Of a stretch of 64,000 bases of DNA, positions 23,899 through 32,138 are shown in pieces. The DNA lies in the NCBI RefSeq assembly GCF_024518835.1, contig NZ_JANIGO010000003.1, positions 1 to 64,000 on the forward strand, in the 5' to 3' direction. This stretch comes from Limnobacter humi (GTDB lineage: Bacteria; Pseudomonadota; Gammaproteobacteria; Burkholderiales; Burkholderiaceae_B). Made by a program: the position numbers and the translations under genes. How positions within the stretch are numbered: the stretch's first letter is position 1; the number at the start of each line of letters is the position of its first letter. The notes under the pieces are model-generated. The model was not told where the DNA came from. It saw only the letters and a program-made list of their open reading frames with translations, and did not search any database.

Positions 23899-24771
23899 TC
23901 AAGGCCGAACGTAAGTCAACCCATACTTCTGAAACAGCTTCGCCAACTCACCCGAATCGCGAAGCTCATTCATCGCGGTGGTCAGCTTCTCAGCCAGCAC
24001 CTGATTGCCTTTCTTGGTGGCCATGCCCACCACCCACCCCTTCGGTGGCAATGAGTTGTGCGGCACTCGGGACACATAAAACCCCCCTTTGGCCTCCGGG
24101 TGTTTGGCCAACGCACCTTCCAGTTCGGCACGGGTCGCCATCACGGCAACCAACTCGCCTTTCAACAGGGCTTCCACAGCCTCCCCAGGTGTCTTGAAGT
24201 TCACCAGGTTGGCCGAATAAGACCCACTGTCAGCACCTGCCAACAACTGGCTGGGCAATGAGGCAGCCTCGGCGCCAATCTTATTGCCCTCCTTCATGAA
24301 GGGCTCCAGGCTGGTGAGCTCAGGCAAGGCTTTGACGTTGCGAGCCACGAAAATATCGTCCCGGGTATAAGGGTTGAAAAACAGCACCTGTTTTTCCTGT
24401 TTCATCACATAGTCATCGATGGGAGCGTGCATCAAAATGTCAGCGGGTGGGCCAGCCAGGTAATGTCCTTTCCAAACCATGTTGCGCAAATCGTCGGACA
24501 TGGTTTCGTCTTCGTTGAACGCGCGCACCTGTATTTTCAAACCCAACCGAGTGGCCAGCGCCGTGGCAATGTCCACATCCAAACCTTTACCTTGGTCCGA
24601 ATAGGGCTCCAGCTTGTTGTAGACGGCGACCTTGAGAAAACCTGCCGCTTTCACGCGCTCCCAATCCTCCAACTCTTGGGCCTTTGCAACACTGGGCAGC
24701 CAGATTACAACAGCGGCCATCAAACCCAGATGGGCCAAATTTTTCGCCAGAGCACGGCGCAACATGTTCAT
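23899..24771 (-). CDS. MxaJ/XoxJ-like periplasmic binding protein linked to a quinoprotein
   Basis: The 290-residue protein has a signal peptide (MNMLRRALAKNLAHLGLMAA onward, ending near VAKA) and a family-3 solute-binding fold: LKVAVYNKLEPYSDQGKGLDVDIATALATRLG near the N terminus. The stretch WKGHYLAGPPADILMHAPIDDYV resembles MxaJ/XoxJ proteins encoded with PQQ methanol and ethanol dehydrogenases, which are thought to assist the enzyme and not to import amino acids. The ATG at 24771 has AGGAG upstream. It follows the cytochrome c550 gene by 117 bp and probably shares its sigma-54 promoter. Confidence 0.8.
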   Translation of the reverse strand: MNMLRRALAKNLAHLGLMAAVVIWLPSVAKAQELEDWERVKAAGFLKVAVYNKLEPYSDQGKGLDVDIATALATRLGLKIQVRAFNEDETMSDDLRNMVWKGHYLAGPPADILMHAPIDDYVMKQEKQVLFFNPYTRDDIFVARNVKALPELTSLEPFMKEGNKIGAEAASLPSQLLAGADSGSYSANLVNFKTPGEAVEALLKGELVAVMATRAELEGALAKHPEAKGGFYVSRVPHNSLPPKGWVVGMATKKGNQVLAEKLTTAMNELRDSGELAKLFQKYGLTYVRP

Positions 24772-24888
24772 GAAAGGTCTCCTGAAGGATGATCTGCCCT
24801 CATTGGGCATTGTGATTGTTTTGTAAACCCAAAACGAAAGGCCAGCCAGATTGAACTGACCGGCCTGAACATAAACGGTCAGCCCAGC

Positions 24889-25344
24889 TTATTCGTACTT
24901 GCGGGTTTCAATGTACGATTTAATGGCCCAGATGGCCTCTTGACCAAAAATGCCTGCGAATGGGGGCATGTAGACGCGTCCGTCCCGAACCTTGCCACCC
25001 AGCACCGAATTGCGGAAATAGCTGTCAATGTCCACCTGACATTGGGCTTTGGCTTTTTTATTGGTGAGGGTTGCGCATTCATCGTTCAACTTGCGCAGGT
25101 CAGGAGAAATGCCGCCGCTCACCGCTTCCAGCCCATGACACCGCGCGCAGTTCTGGTTATACGCTGAAGACCCCACACGGATGGCCTCTTTGTCGCCGGA
25201 ATACGGGTTGCTGTCCAGCATATTGTCGCCAAGTGGCTTCAAGGTTGAAACATCCACAGCTTGCGGGACCACGTCACCGTGGGCCAAGGCAACGCTGGAT
25301 GCCAAGGTAAACACAATTGCCAGTGCGGCTTTACGAGCAAACAT
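24889..25344 (-). CDS. pedF: Cytochrome c550, electron acceptor of a PQQ alcohol dehydrogenase
   Basis: The 151-residue protein has a signal peptide (MFARKAALAIVFTLASSVALA), one heme motif C66-A-R-C69-H70 and a likely axial Met in YMPPF (near residue 126). Sequence style and context match the PedF/ExaB group, the periplasmic carrier that takes electrons from PQQ ethanol dehydrogenases. Two further cysteines (90 and 102) could form a disulfide. The ATG at 25344 has AGGAG upstream, and a -24/-12 promoter lies about 45 bp ahead. Confidence 0.88.
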   Translation of the reverse strand: MFARKAALAIVFTLASSVALAHGDVVPQAVDVSTLKPLGDNMLDSNPYSGDKEAIRVGSSAYNQNCARCHGLEAVSGGISPDLRKLNDECATLTNKKAKAQCQVDIDSYFRNSVLGGKVRDGRVYMPPFAGIFGQEAIWAIKSYIETRKYE

Positions 25345-25387
25345 CACAACTCCTGTCTGTTTTAAATATCGAACGCTGCCTTCGTTT

Positions 25388-25402
25388 GCAAGCCCCATGC
25401 CA
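25388..25402 (-). promoter_or_regulatory. Sigma-54 promoter of the cytochrome c550 gene
   Basis: On the minus strand TGGCATGGGGCTTGC (25402 down to 25388) is an exact fit to TGGCAYG-N4-TTGC. It lies 44 bp from the cytochrome start and opposes the promoter of the sigma-54 activator gene. Confidence 0.85.
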
Positions 25403-25464
25403 ACCACGCCACAGCGACCCTCCACAGCGCCCAAGACTGGCTTGCTGCAACGCAAACCAGAATG

Positions 25465-25554
25465 TTAAACATGTTTAAATACACCGAACTGTTTGACAAT
25501 CCTTTCGCTCAATGTGTGATATCTTGGGTGGGTCAAGTGTTCAGTTTTGCAACA
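25465..25554. promoter_or_regulatory. Shared control region between cytochrome c550 and its activator
   Basis: It contains the palindrome TTAAACATGTTTAA (25465-25478) and a 17-mer TGTTCAGTTTTGCAACA (25538-25554) that matches the alcohol-dehydrogenase activator site at about 12-13 positions, with TGTT and AACA arms. The second lies about 144 bp from the cytochrome promoter but only about 20 bp from the activator's own -24 element. That would suit activation of one side and feedback on the other. Confidence 0.5.
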
Positions 25555-25567
25555 CCTTGCAGAGACT

Positions 25568-25582
25568 TGGCACAGTGCTTGC
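25568..25582 (+). promoter_or_regulatory. Sigma-54 promoter of the AcoR-like activator gene
   Basis: TGGCACAGTGCTTGC fits the -24/-12 consensus with correct spacing and is followed by A. It lies 115 bp upstream of the activator start, suggesting autoregulation. Confidence 0.8.
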
Positions 25583-25696
25583 ATCAGCGATCAACACTGT
25601 TAATGTACGGATCAGAAGAATCCGACATTCGCGGCTTGGTAGCACCGCACATCATACTTATAACAATGCAGCACCCACAAAAAGCAGGAGACATGG

Positions 25697-28225
25697 ATGA
25701 CTTACTTATCCGACAAGGATACTGGAGGCGTCGCTTCAAGGGCCCAAGTGCTGGAACTGATTGATCCGGGCACAGAGGGGCATCTGGAGTTCATTCGCCG
25801 CGCCCACCAGCGATCCAGTGCAGCAGGCTTGGACACCGGCACCAAGGTTGAAATGGCCCCACCACCGGGCGCAACGTTGCGTGAGCTGGTTGAGAAAAAC
25901 AACCGCTTGCGGTCCTGCGCGCTGCCATTCATGGAGACGCTGTACGAACAGGTGGTCAACACCCACAGCATGGTGCTCCTGACCGATGCCAGCGGAACCA
26001 TTATTGAGTCGCTGGGCGATGACGATTTTCTGGTCAAGGCTCAAAAGGTGGCCCTGTCGCCCGGCGTGACTTGGAGCGAGAGCAGCAAAGGGACCAACGC
26101 CATTGGTACCGCACTCATTGAAGAATTGCCAACGGTGGTGCATGGTCAGGACCACTTTCTGGATGTGAACCGATTTCTGACCTGTTCGGCTGCACCCATT
26201 TTTGACCCCACGGGTTTGCCGATCGGCGTGCTGGACGTGACCGGTGACTACCGCAGCTACCACCGCCACACCATGGGGTTGGTTCGGATGTCTGCCCAGA
26301 TGATTGAAAACCATCTGTTCAACTCATCCTTCCAAGACGCCATTATTTTGCACTTCCACCAGCGCGGGGAATTTCTCGGTTCTGTGGTGGAAGGTGCCGC
26401 AGCGTTTTCCCCTGCCGGCAAGTTTCTGGCGGCCAACCGGGCGGCCATGATCCAGTTCGGTATGTCCAGCAACGCCTTGAAGTCGCATACCTTCAGTTCG
26501 CTGTTTGGCATGCCCCTGTCGTCCCTCATCGACCATTACCGCACAGCCAATCCAATTCCCTTGACGCTCTGCTTGCACAACGGCAACCAGGTGACCGCTC
26601 GGGCCAGTCTGGGTTCGGTCGGCCGCAGCCGCTTTTTTGATGCGGTGGGACTGGCCAAACAAGGCAGCGATTGCAACCCAGCAACAGCGCCAACAAGTGC
26701 GGTGCAAACCAAGTCATCCGGCAACACCCAGTGCAATAAAAAAACCCACCTGTCCAGCCTGAAATACCTCAACACAGGCGATCCGCAAATTGCCAAGGTC
26801 ATCGAGAAAGTCGGCAAAGTGATCGACAAAGACATCCCGATTCTGATTCTCGGGGAAACCGGCACCGGCAAAGAGATTCTGGCCCAGGCCATTCACAACG
26901 ATTCGCCTCGACACGACTATCCCTTTGTGGCGGTTAATTGCGCCTCCATACCGGAAACACTGATTGAATCCGAATTGTTCGGCTACGAAGACGGCGCGTT
27001 CACAGGTGCCAAGAAAAAGGGATCTCAAGGCCGTATATTGCAAGCCAATGGCGGTACGCTGTTCCTGGATGAGATTGGAGACATGCCCATCTCGCTTCAG
27101 GCCCGCTTGCTGCGCGTGCTTCAGGAACGGGTAGTAACCCCCTTGGGCAGCCAAAAAAGTATTCCGGTCAACCTGCAGGTGATTTGCGCCACCCACCGAA
27201 ACTTGCGCGACCTAATTGCCATCGGGGATTTCCGGGAAGACCTGTATTATCGTCTCCACGGATTGGTGGTGAAACTGCCGGCACTGCGTGAGCGGAAAGA
27301 TTTGCCGCGCATTATTCAGCGCATTCTGGAAAATGAGTCCAGCAACCCGGAAATCAAGGTTTCTGCAGAAGTCTTGTCGGCATTTCAAACCCACAGCTGG
27401 CCCGGCAACATCCGACAGTTGACCAACATTCTGCGCACAGCCAGCGTTATGGCTGAAGATCGGGAGATGATTGAGTGGGACCACCTACCCGATGACTTTC
27501 TGGACGAATGGGAAACCTTGCGGATGGACAAGGCCCCGACATCCACGGGCCAATCCAATCACCCAGTCAGCCATGAACCGGGGCCCGATACAGCTCAAGT
27601 CAGGATGGATTCCCGGCTGCATGAACAGGTTCAATCGGCCAGCGACGACCGGCGCCCAGCTTTTCAGGTGCGCAGCAATATGGGGCAGGCCCAGGCCGTG
27701 CGCAAGTTTCCGTTCCAGGTGAAAGTCCATTCACCGGCCAAGACTGCATCACCGGTGCAACGCGACATCGCATCGCCAGTCCGTACTGCACCCAGTCCAC
27801 AACACGGCCTGGACCAGACCTTCAGCAAATTCCGCGAAGGACGATTCAATGGATGGTTTAGCCAAAGCCGTCCCGAGCAAAGCCAGCCCGCTGACCACCA
27901 TCCGTCGGGTGCTTTTGGCGTCAACACACGGCCCACCTACCGGGACGATTTTACGGCTGACTACATGCCAGAGAATCGACCCGACAATCGACCCGACAAC
28001 CGACCTGACAACCGCAACTTGCATGACGCGCGCGCGCAAGGTTACTTGGGTGGCAAACACACCGCGATGCAAGCACGGCCCAGCGAGGCTCCCATGAATC
28101 TGGATGACCTGGAATCCAAGGCCATTCAGGATGCACTTGAAAGCTGTCGGGGCAATGTGAGTGCAGCAGCCAGAATGCTGGGTATTTCCAGAAACACCAT
28201 TTACCGCCGCTTAAACACCAAATAA
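25697..28225 (+). CDS. AcoR-type sigma-54-dependent transcriptional activator
   Basis: The 842-residue protein has an N-terminal sensor part with a GAF-like domain (residues about 80-215) and a PAS-like segment (about 240-330). An AAA+ domain (about 355-585) follows, with Walker A GETGTGKE near 386, GAFTGA near 433 (the sigma-54 contact) and Walker B GTLFLDEIGD near 454. A C-terminal Fis-type helix-turn-helix (AARMLGISRNTIYRRL) ends it. Between AAA+ and DNA-binding domains is an unusual linker of about 200 residues, rich in Pro, Gln and Ser, with four Asp-Asn-Arg-Pro units. AcoR-type activators respond to alcohol or acetoin metabolism. It is the obvious candidate to drive the sigma-54 promoters listed here. 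Confidence 0.92.
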   Translation: MTYLSDKDTGGVASRAQVLELIDPGTEGHLEFIRRAHQRSSAAGLDTGTKVEMAPPPGATLRELVEKNNRLRSCALPFMETLYEQVVNTHSMVLLTDASGTIIESLGDDDFLVKAQKVALSPGVTWSESSKGTNAIGTALIEELPTVVHGQDHFLDVNRFLTCSAAPIFDPTGLPIGVLDVTGDYRSYHRHTMGLVRMSAQMIENHLFNSSFQDAIILHFHQRGEFLGSVVEGAAAFSPAGKFLAANRAAMIQFGMSSNALKSHTFSSLFGMPLSSLIDHYRTANPIPLTLCLHNGNQVTARASLGSVGRSRFFDAVGLAKQGSDCNPATAPTSAVQTKSSGNTQCNKKTHLSSLKYLNTGDPQIAKVIEKVGKVIDKDIPILILGETGTGKEILAQAIHNDSPRHDYPFVAVNCASIPETLIESELFGYEDGAFTGAKKKGSQGRILQANGGTLFLDEIGDMPISLQARLLRVLQERVVTPLGSQKSIPVNLQVICATHRNLRDLIAIGDFREDLYYRLHGLVVKLPALRERKDLPRIIQRILENESSNPEIKVSAEVLSAFQTHSWPGNIRQLTNILRTASVMAEDREMIEWDHLPDDFLDEWETLRMDKAPTSTGQSNHPVSHEPGPDTAQVRMDSRLHEQVQSASDDRRPAFQVRSNMGQAQAVRKFPFQVKVHSPAKTASPVQRDIASPVRTAPSPQHGLDQTFSKFREGRFNGWFSQSRPEQSQPADHHPSGAFGVNTRPTYRDDFTADYMPENRPDNRPDNRPDNRNLHDARAQGYLGGKHTAMQARPSEAPMNLDDLESKAIQDALESCRGNVSAAARMLGISRNTIYRRLNTK

Positions 28226-28285
28226 TCCAAGCTTCAGGCTCACGCTGTGAGCTTGGATATAAAGCCGCCCGAGGGCGGCTTTTTT
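28225..28285 (+). terminator. Double hairpin terminator after the activator gene
   Basis: A first stem pairs ATCCAAGCT (28225-28233) with AGCTTGGAT (28250-28258). A second pairs AAGCCGCCC (28262-28270) with GGGCGGCTT (28273-28281) and runs into a T tract. The second is a standard intrinsic terminator. Confidence 0.85.
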
Positions 28286-28308
28286 ATTGCTCATGGCTTG
28301 CACACGGT

Positions 28309-28333
28309 GTAACAGGTTCAGAACACCTGTTAC
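28309..28333. promoter_or_regulatory. Perfect 9-bp-arm palindrome upstream of the porin gene
   Basis: GTAACAGGT (28309-28317) and ACCTGTTAC (28325-28333) are perfect inverted arms with a 7-bp spacer. It lies about 150 bp upstream of the porin's -24 element. The TGTAACA and TGTTAC half-sites resemble, but do not equal, those of the other activator sites. Confidence 0.55.
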
Positions 28334-28475
28334 GCCTTGTATCACACACTTGTCACAACACGTGCCATTTCTGCTCCAGTCCGAGGCGCTTGCCCCCTGT
28401 CACAGTGTTTTCCCGGTTTGTAGAAGTTTTTCTGACAATTTTTATTTTTTCCAATGATTTCAATTGGTTGCGAAC

Positions 28476-28490
28476 TGGCACGTCTTTTGC
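28476..28490 (+). promoter_or_regulatory. Sigma-54 promoter of the porin gene
   Basis: TGGCACGTCTTTTGC is an exact match to TGGCACG-N4-TTGC. It lies 100 bp upstream of the porin start, leaving a leader of about 85 bases. Confidence 0.88.
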
Positions 28491-28589
28491 CCTGTGCCCT
28501 CCAAGTCCACAAAACGCTGGCGTGATGTGGACGGGCTTTGGAAGACAACAAGCAACAACTTTTAAAACTAAAACTGGAGGGTTGATCTC

Positions 28590-29825
28590 ATGATCAGCAA
28601 AAAAATAGTAGCAGCTTCAATTCTGGCAGCCATGGGTACATCGGCCCACGCAATCGGGTTCAAGGCAGGCGAATGGGAAATGGACATTTCCGGCTCCGTT
28701 AATGCCTACTACAACAGCACCAGTTGCGACAACATTGGTGCTGGCGCTGCTGCTGGCAGCTTGTCGCCAGCCTCTGGTGCCTTGAGTGTGTGTGGCACAG
28801 CCACCAACACCGGACAAGACCGCACCACGATCCAGAACGGTCTGCTGCCAGGCTTCATTGTGTTCAGCGCATCCACCCGACAGGAAGGATATGACCTGAA
28901 AGCCGTGATCTCCATCGATCCAGGCACCACCAACACAGGCGCAGGCGCATTTTCTGGCGGCGTAGGCCAAACCGTGGGCGACCAGCGTCGCGTTTACCTG
29001 CAGTTCGGCAATGCCGAAATGGGGACGATCAAAGCAGGTCGCGACATCGGCCTGTTTGGTCAAAACGCCATTTTGAATGACATGTCCCTCTTGGCTGTGG
29101 GTGGCGGTTCCGGTTACAACGGTGTATTGAACACCACACTGGGCTCCATCGGCGCTGGTTACATCTACACCGAGTTTCAACCCCAAATCACCTACACCAC
29201 ACCGGCAATTGGCAACCTGAGCCTGTCGGCTGGCGTTTTCCAGCCCAAGAACCTGGGTGGCGCGGCAAACACAGTCGAAAACAGTTCACCTGGCTTCCAG
29301 GGCCTGGCCACGTACAGCCTGGGCAACACTGGCAAACTGTGGGCGTCCTTCATCAATCAATCCCAGAAAAGCGCAACCGCTGCGAGTGACCGCAAGCTCA
29401 ACGGCTATGAAGCCGGTGGATCGCTGAATTTTGGTGATTTGAACCTGACTGGCAACTACTTCGGCGGCAGCGGCGTGGGTACCACCCTGATCGGCTTCGG
29501 CGGGTATGACGCCAACGGCGGCAAGCGTGATTCACAAGGTTACTTCACACAAGCCACCTACAAAATCACGCCCAAAACCAAAATTGGCGTGAACTACGGC
29601 TCTTCCTCCCTGGACGCCACGGGTGCTGACACAGCAGCCAACACGCTGATGCTGGATGAAACCAACCAGTATGTGTTGGGCCTGTATCACAACCTGACAC
29701 CCAGCCTGACCATCGGTGCCGAGTACATCAATATCGAACAGAAATACCAGGGCGGCACATTGGCCCAGCGTTCACAGAAAGGTGAAGCAAGCACCTTTGC
29801 AGTGGGCGCGATCATTTTCTTCTGA
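28590..29825 (+). CDS. Outer-membrane porin, general Gram-negative type
   Basis: The 411-residue protein has a signal peptide (MISKKIVAASILAAMGTSAHA), and its mature part, beginning IGFKAGEWEMDISGSVNAYY, is made of alternating beta strands and Gly/Asn-rich loops. It ends with a phenylalanine (FAVGAIIFF), the outer-membrane insertion signal. Loop tracts such as GQTVGDQRRVYLQFGNAEMG-like strands match betaproteobacterial trimeric porins. GGAGG lies upstream of the ATG. The strong sigma-54 promoter suggests that it admits the substrate of the alcohol-oxidation regulon. Confidence 0.88.
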   Translation: MISKKIVAASILAAMGTSAHAIGFKAGEWEMDISGSVNAYYNSTSCDNIGAGAAAGSLSPASGALSVCGTATNTGQDRTTIQNGLLPGFIVFSASTRQEGYDLKAVISIDPGTTNTGAGAFSGGVGQTVGDQRRVYLQFGNAEMGTIKAGRDIGLFGQNAILNDMSLLAVGGGSGYNGVLNTTLGSIGAGYIYTEFQPQITYTTPAIGNLSLSAGVFQPKNLGGAANTVENSSPGFQGLATYSLGNTGKLWASFINQSQKSATAASDRKLNGYEAGGSLNFGDLNLTGNYFGGSGVGTTLIGFGGYDANGGKRDSQGYFTQATYKITPKTKIGVNYGSSSLDATGADTAANTLMLDETNQYVLGLYHNLTPSLTIGAEYINIEQKYQGGTLAQRSQKGEASTFAVGAIIFF

Positions 29826-29900
29826 TCACCCAACCACCCTCCGTTGGTGATCTTCCCAAGGCGCAGGCCCACAAGGCTTGCGCCTTTTTGCATTCAAAAG

Positions 29901-29917
29901 TGTTCCAGAATGAAACA
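29901..29917. promoter_or_regulatory. Activator site upstream of pqqA
   Basis: TGTTCCAGAATGAAACA differs at one base from the 17-mer upstream of the alcohol dehydrogenase gene. The half-sites TGTTCCA and TGAAACA form an imperfect inverted repeat. It sits only about 25 bp from the -24 element, unusually near. Confidence 0.7.
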
Positions 29918-29939
29918 CATCGACGAGGAAAAACAGCCA

Positions 29940-29954
29940 AGGCACGGCTTTTGC
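29940..29954 (+). promoter_or_regulatory. Sigma-54 promoter of the pqq operon
   Basis: AGGCACGGCTTTTGC, followed by T, keeps the GG and GC of the -24/-12 elements with correct spacing; only the first base differs from TGGCACG. It precedes pqqA by about 107 bp. Confidence 0.75.
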
Positions 29955-30061
29955 TAAATACGGATTGAGAGTGGCAATACTCGAAAACAGTCAATTGCTT
30001 CAAGCTCAGCCCCTTCCCGGAAGCAGAAGGGTTTCTTCAAAAAGTACAAGGAGGATTTTTC

Positions 30062-30136
30062 ATGCAGTGGACTACACCATCTTTCGTTGACATGCGTTTC
30101 GGCTTCGAAATTACCATGTACATCGCCAATCGCTAA
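30062..30136 (+). CDS. pqqA: PQQ precursor peptide PqqA
   Basis: A 24-residue peptide is encoded, beginning MQWTTPSFVDMRFGFEITMY. It contains the invariant Glu16 and Tyr20 spaced by three residues (EITMY), which PqqE cross-links to form the PQQ skeleton. AAGGAGG lies at proper distance upstream. It precedes pqqB by 71 bp, a gap that holds an intrinsic-terminator-like hairpin. The peptide is bound by PqqD and modified in the cytoplasm. Confidence 0.97.
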   Translation: MQWTTPSFVDMRFGFEITMYIANR

Positions 30137-30150
30137 TCAGCGATCGAACA

Positions 30151-30188
30151 AACCCTGGGCACCCACCATGGGGCTCGGGGTTTTTTTT
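30151..30188 (+). terminator. Intrinsic terminator or attenuator between pqqA and pqqB
   Basis: AACCCTGGGC (30151-30160) pairs with GCTCGGGGTT (30173-30182) over ten pairs including two G-U, followed by a run of T to 30188. Partial read-through would make pqqA transcripts exceed the rest of the operon, fitting the peptide's use as a consumed substrate. Confidence 0.8.
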
Positions 30189-30207
30189 ACCCTACAGCAA
30201 ACAAACA

Positions 30208-31140
30208 ATGAAAATCAAAGTGTTGGGATCTGCGGCTGGCGGTGGTTTTCCGCAATGGAACTGCAACTGCAAAAACTGCAGGTCTGTTCGTGCTGGTGCG
30301 CCAGGTTATCAAGCCAGAACACAATCATCGATCGCCATCTCCGATGGCTCTGACAACTGGATCTTGGTCAATGCATCGCCAGACCTGCTAACCCAGATCA
30401 AGAACACGCCTGAATTACAGCCCAATCGCAGTCCAAGGGACTCTGGAATTGCCGCGGTCATTTTGATGGATGCGCAAATCGACCACACCACCGGCCTGTT
30501 GATGATGCGTGAAAGCAAAACCCCCATGCGCCTGTACACCACTCCAGCCGTGTGGGAAGACCTCACCAATGGCCTGCCGCTGGTGCCGACCTTGGGCTTT
30601 TACTGTGGTGTGAAGTGGACCCCGCTGTGCACCGAATGTGACGAACCCTTCAGCATCGCACCGCTGGACAATATCCGAATCAAATCCATTCCCCTGATCA
30701 GCAAGGCGCCGCCTTACTCGCCCAACCGATATGCACAACGGGTTGGTGACAACATTGGTTTGCTGATTGAAGACATCGCCACCGGCAAGACTGTTTTTTA
30801 TGCGCCGGGCTTGGGCGAGATCACGCCCAACATCCTGCCTTACATGCAAGCGGCCGATGTGTTGATGATTGACGGCACCTTCTGGACGGAAGACGAAATG
30901 ATCACCCAGGGCTTTTCCAGCAAAATGGCTGCTGACATGGGTCACCTTCCACAAACCGATAAACCGGGAGAAAAGGGGTCGGGCATGATCAGCCAATTGC
31001 GGCAGTTCGTACACCAACGCAAGGTGCTGATCCACATCAACAACACCAATCCGATTTTGTATGACCACGGCGACGAGCGCGCCGTTCTGGCCGACAATGG
31101 CATCGAGGTGTCCTATGACGGGATGGAGATTTTGGCATGA
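30208..31140 (+). CDS. pqqB: PqqB, oxygen-dependent hydroxylase of PQQ synthesis
   Basis: The 310-residue protein starts [20 protein letters not shown], the PqqB hallmark, with the CNCKNC zinc-site cysteines. It has an MBL-like fold with [16 protein letters not shown] replacing the usual His motif. PqqB hydroxylates the cross-linked tyrosine-derived intermediate during PQQ biosynthesis. Length is as usual. Its stop overlaps the PqqC start (ATGA). Confidence 0.97.
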   Translation: MKIKVLGSAAGGGFPQWNCNCKNCRSVRAGAPGYQARTQSSIAISDGSDNWILVNASPDLLTQIKNTPELQPNRSPRDSGIAAVILMDAQIDHTTGLLMMRESKTPMRLYTTPAVWEDLTNGLPLVPTLGFYCGVKWTPLCTECDEPFSIAPLDNIRIKSIPLISKAPPYSPNRYAQRVGDNIGLLIEDIATGKTVFYAPGLGEITPNILPYMQAADVLMIDGTFWTEDEMITQGFSSKMAADMGHLPQTDKPGEKGSGMISQLRQFVHQRKVLIHINNTNPILYDHGDERAVLADNGIEVSYDGMEILA

Positions 31141-31847
31141 GCGGCAAACCCTGGAACAGCGCTGAATTTGAGGCTCAACTGCGCAGCAAGGGTGACCGAT
31201 ACCACATTCATCACCCCTTCAATATCCAGATGCGTGAAGGCAAACTCAGCAAAAGCCAACTGCAAGGCTGGGTAGCCAACCGCTTTTATTACCAAGTCAA
31301 TATTCCGCAAAAAGATGCCGCCATCATGGCCAACTGCGATGATCGCGAAACTCGCCGTCGGTGGATTCAGCGCATCATGGACCATGATGGATTTGGCGAG
31401 AACGCGGGTGGGATTGAAGCATGGAGCCGGTTGGGTGAAGCAGTGGGCATTGATCGGGACCAACTGTGGAACCAGTCACTGGTATTGCCTGGTGTTCGAT
31501 TTGCCGTGGATGCTTATGTCAACTTTGCACGGCATGCCCCCTGGCAAGAGGCTGTTTGTTCATCGCTGACTGAAATGTTTGCACCAGAAATACACAAGCA
31601 GCGGCTGGCCAATTGGCCCAAGGATTACCCGTGGGTAGCCAGCGATGGCCTGAATTACTTTCGATCCCGCATCAGCCTGGCCGAGCGCGATGTGGAACAC
31701 GGCCTTGAAGTCACCTTGAAATATTTTCAAACCCGAGCTCAGCAAGAACGGGCACTCCACATCCTGCAATTCAAGCTGGATGTGCTGTGGAGCATGTCAG
31801 ACGCGATTGCTGCCGCATACCCCAACGACCGGAAAAAAGCCGCATGA
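31137..31847 (+). CDS. pqqC: PqqC, pyrroloquinoline-quinone synthase
   Basis: The 236-residue protein matches PqqC in length and key stretches ([43 protein letters not shown]). It catalyses the last step, an eight-electron ring closure and oxidation with O2, without a metal. It overlaps pqqB by 4 bp and pqqD by 4 bp, so the operon is translationally coupled. Confidence 0.97.
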   Translation: MSGKPWNSAEFEAQLRSKGDRYHIHHPFNIQMREGKLSKSQLQGWVANRFYYQVNIPQKDAAIMANCDDRETRRRWIQRIMDHDGFGENAGGIEAWSRLGEAVGIDRDQLWNQSLVLPGVRFAVDAYVNFARHAPWQEAVCSSLTEMFAPEIHKQRLANWPKDYPWVASDGLNYFRSRISLAERDVEHGLEVTLKYFQTRAQQERALHILQFKLDVLWSMSDAIAAAYPNDRKKAA

Positions 31848-32131
31848 TGGTTACCCCTGCACCCAGCGCCATGAATCTTCCCAGTCACCCCACACTCAAC
31901 CGGCTGTTTCGGCTTCAATACGAAGAAGCCCAAAAAACCCATGTCCTGCTGTACCCGGAGGGCATGGTCAAGTTGAACCAGTCGGCCAGCGAAATCCTGT
32001 TGCTGTGTGACGGATCACGCACGGTGGAAGACATCATCGCCACGCTGGAAGCCAAGTTCACCACCAGCAACCTGGGCAAAGACATCACCAGCATGCTGGA
32101 GGAAGCCCAACGCAGAAACTGGATTGAATAA
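31844..32131 (+). CDS. pqqD: PqqD, PqqA-binding chaperone
   Basis: The 95-residue protein contains the PqqD core ([21 protein letters not shown], then [21 protein letters not shown]), the peptide-recognition fold that holds PqqA for PqqE. The ATG at 31844 overlaps the pqqC stop. It ends 7 bp before pqqE. Confidence 0.95.
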   Translation: MMVTPAPSAMNLPSHPTLNRLFRLQYEEAQKTHVLLYPEGMVKLNQSASEILLLCDGSRTVEDIIATLEAKFTTSNLGKDITSMLEEAQRRNWIE

Positions 32132-32138
32132 GCCTGCC

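Larger units (their letters stand above)
29826..30061. other. Intergenic region between the porin and pqqA
   Basis: It holds an activator site and the pqqA sigma-54 promoter (annotated separately), and GC-rich sequence just after the porin stop in which CAAGGCGCAGG and a GCCTTTTTG run could form a weak terminator. No reading frame is convincing. Confidence 0.5.
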
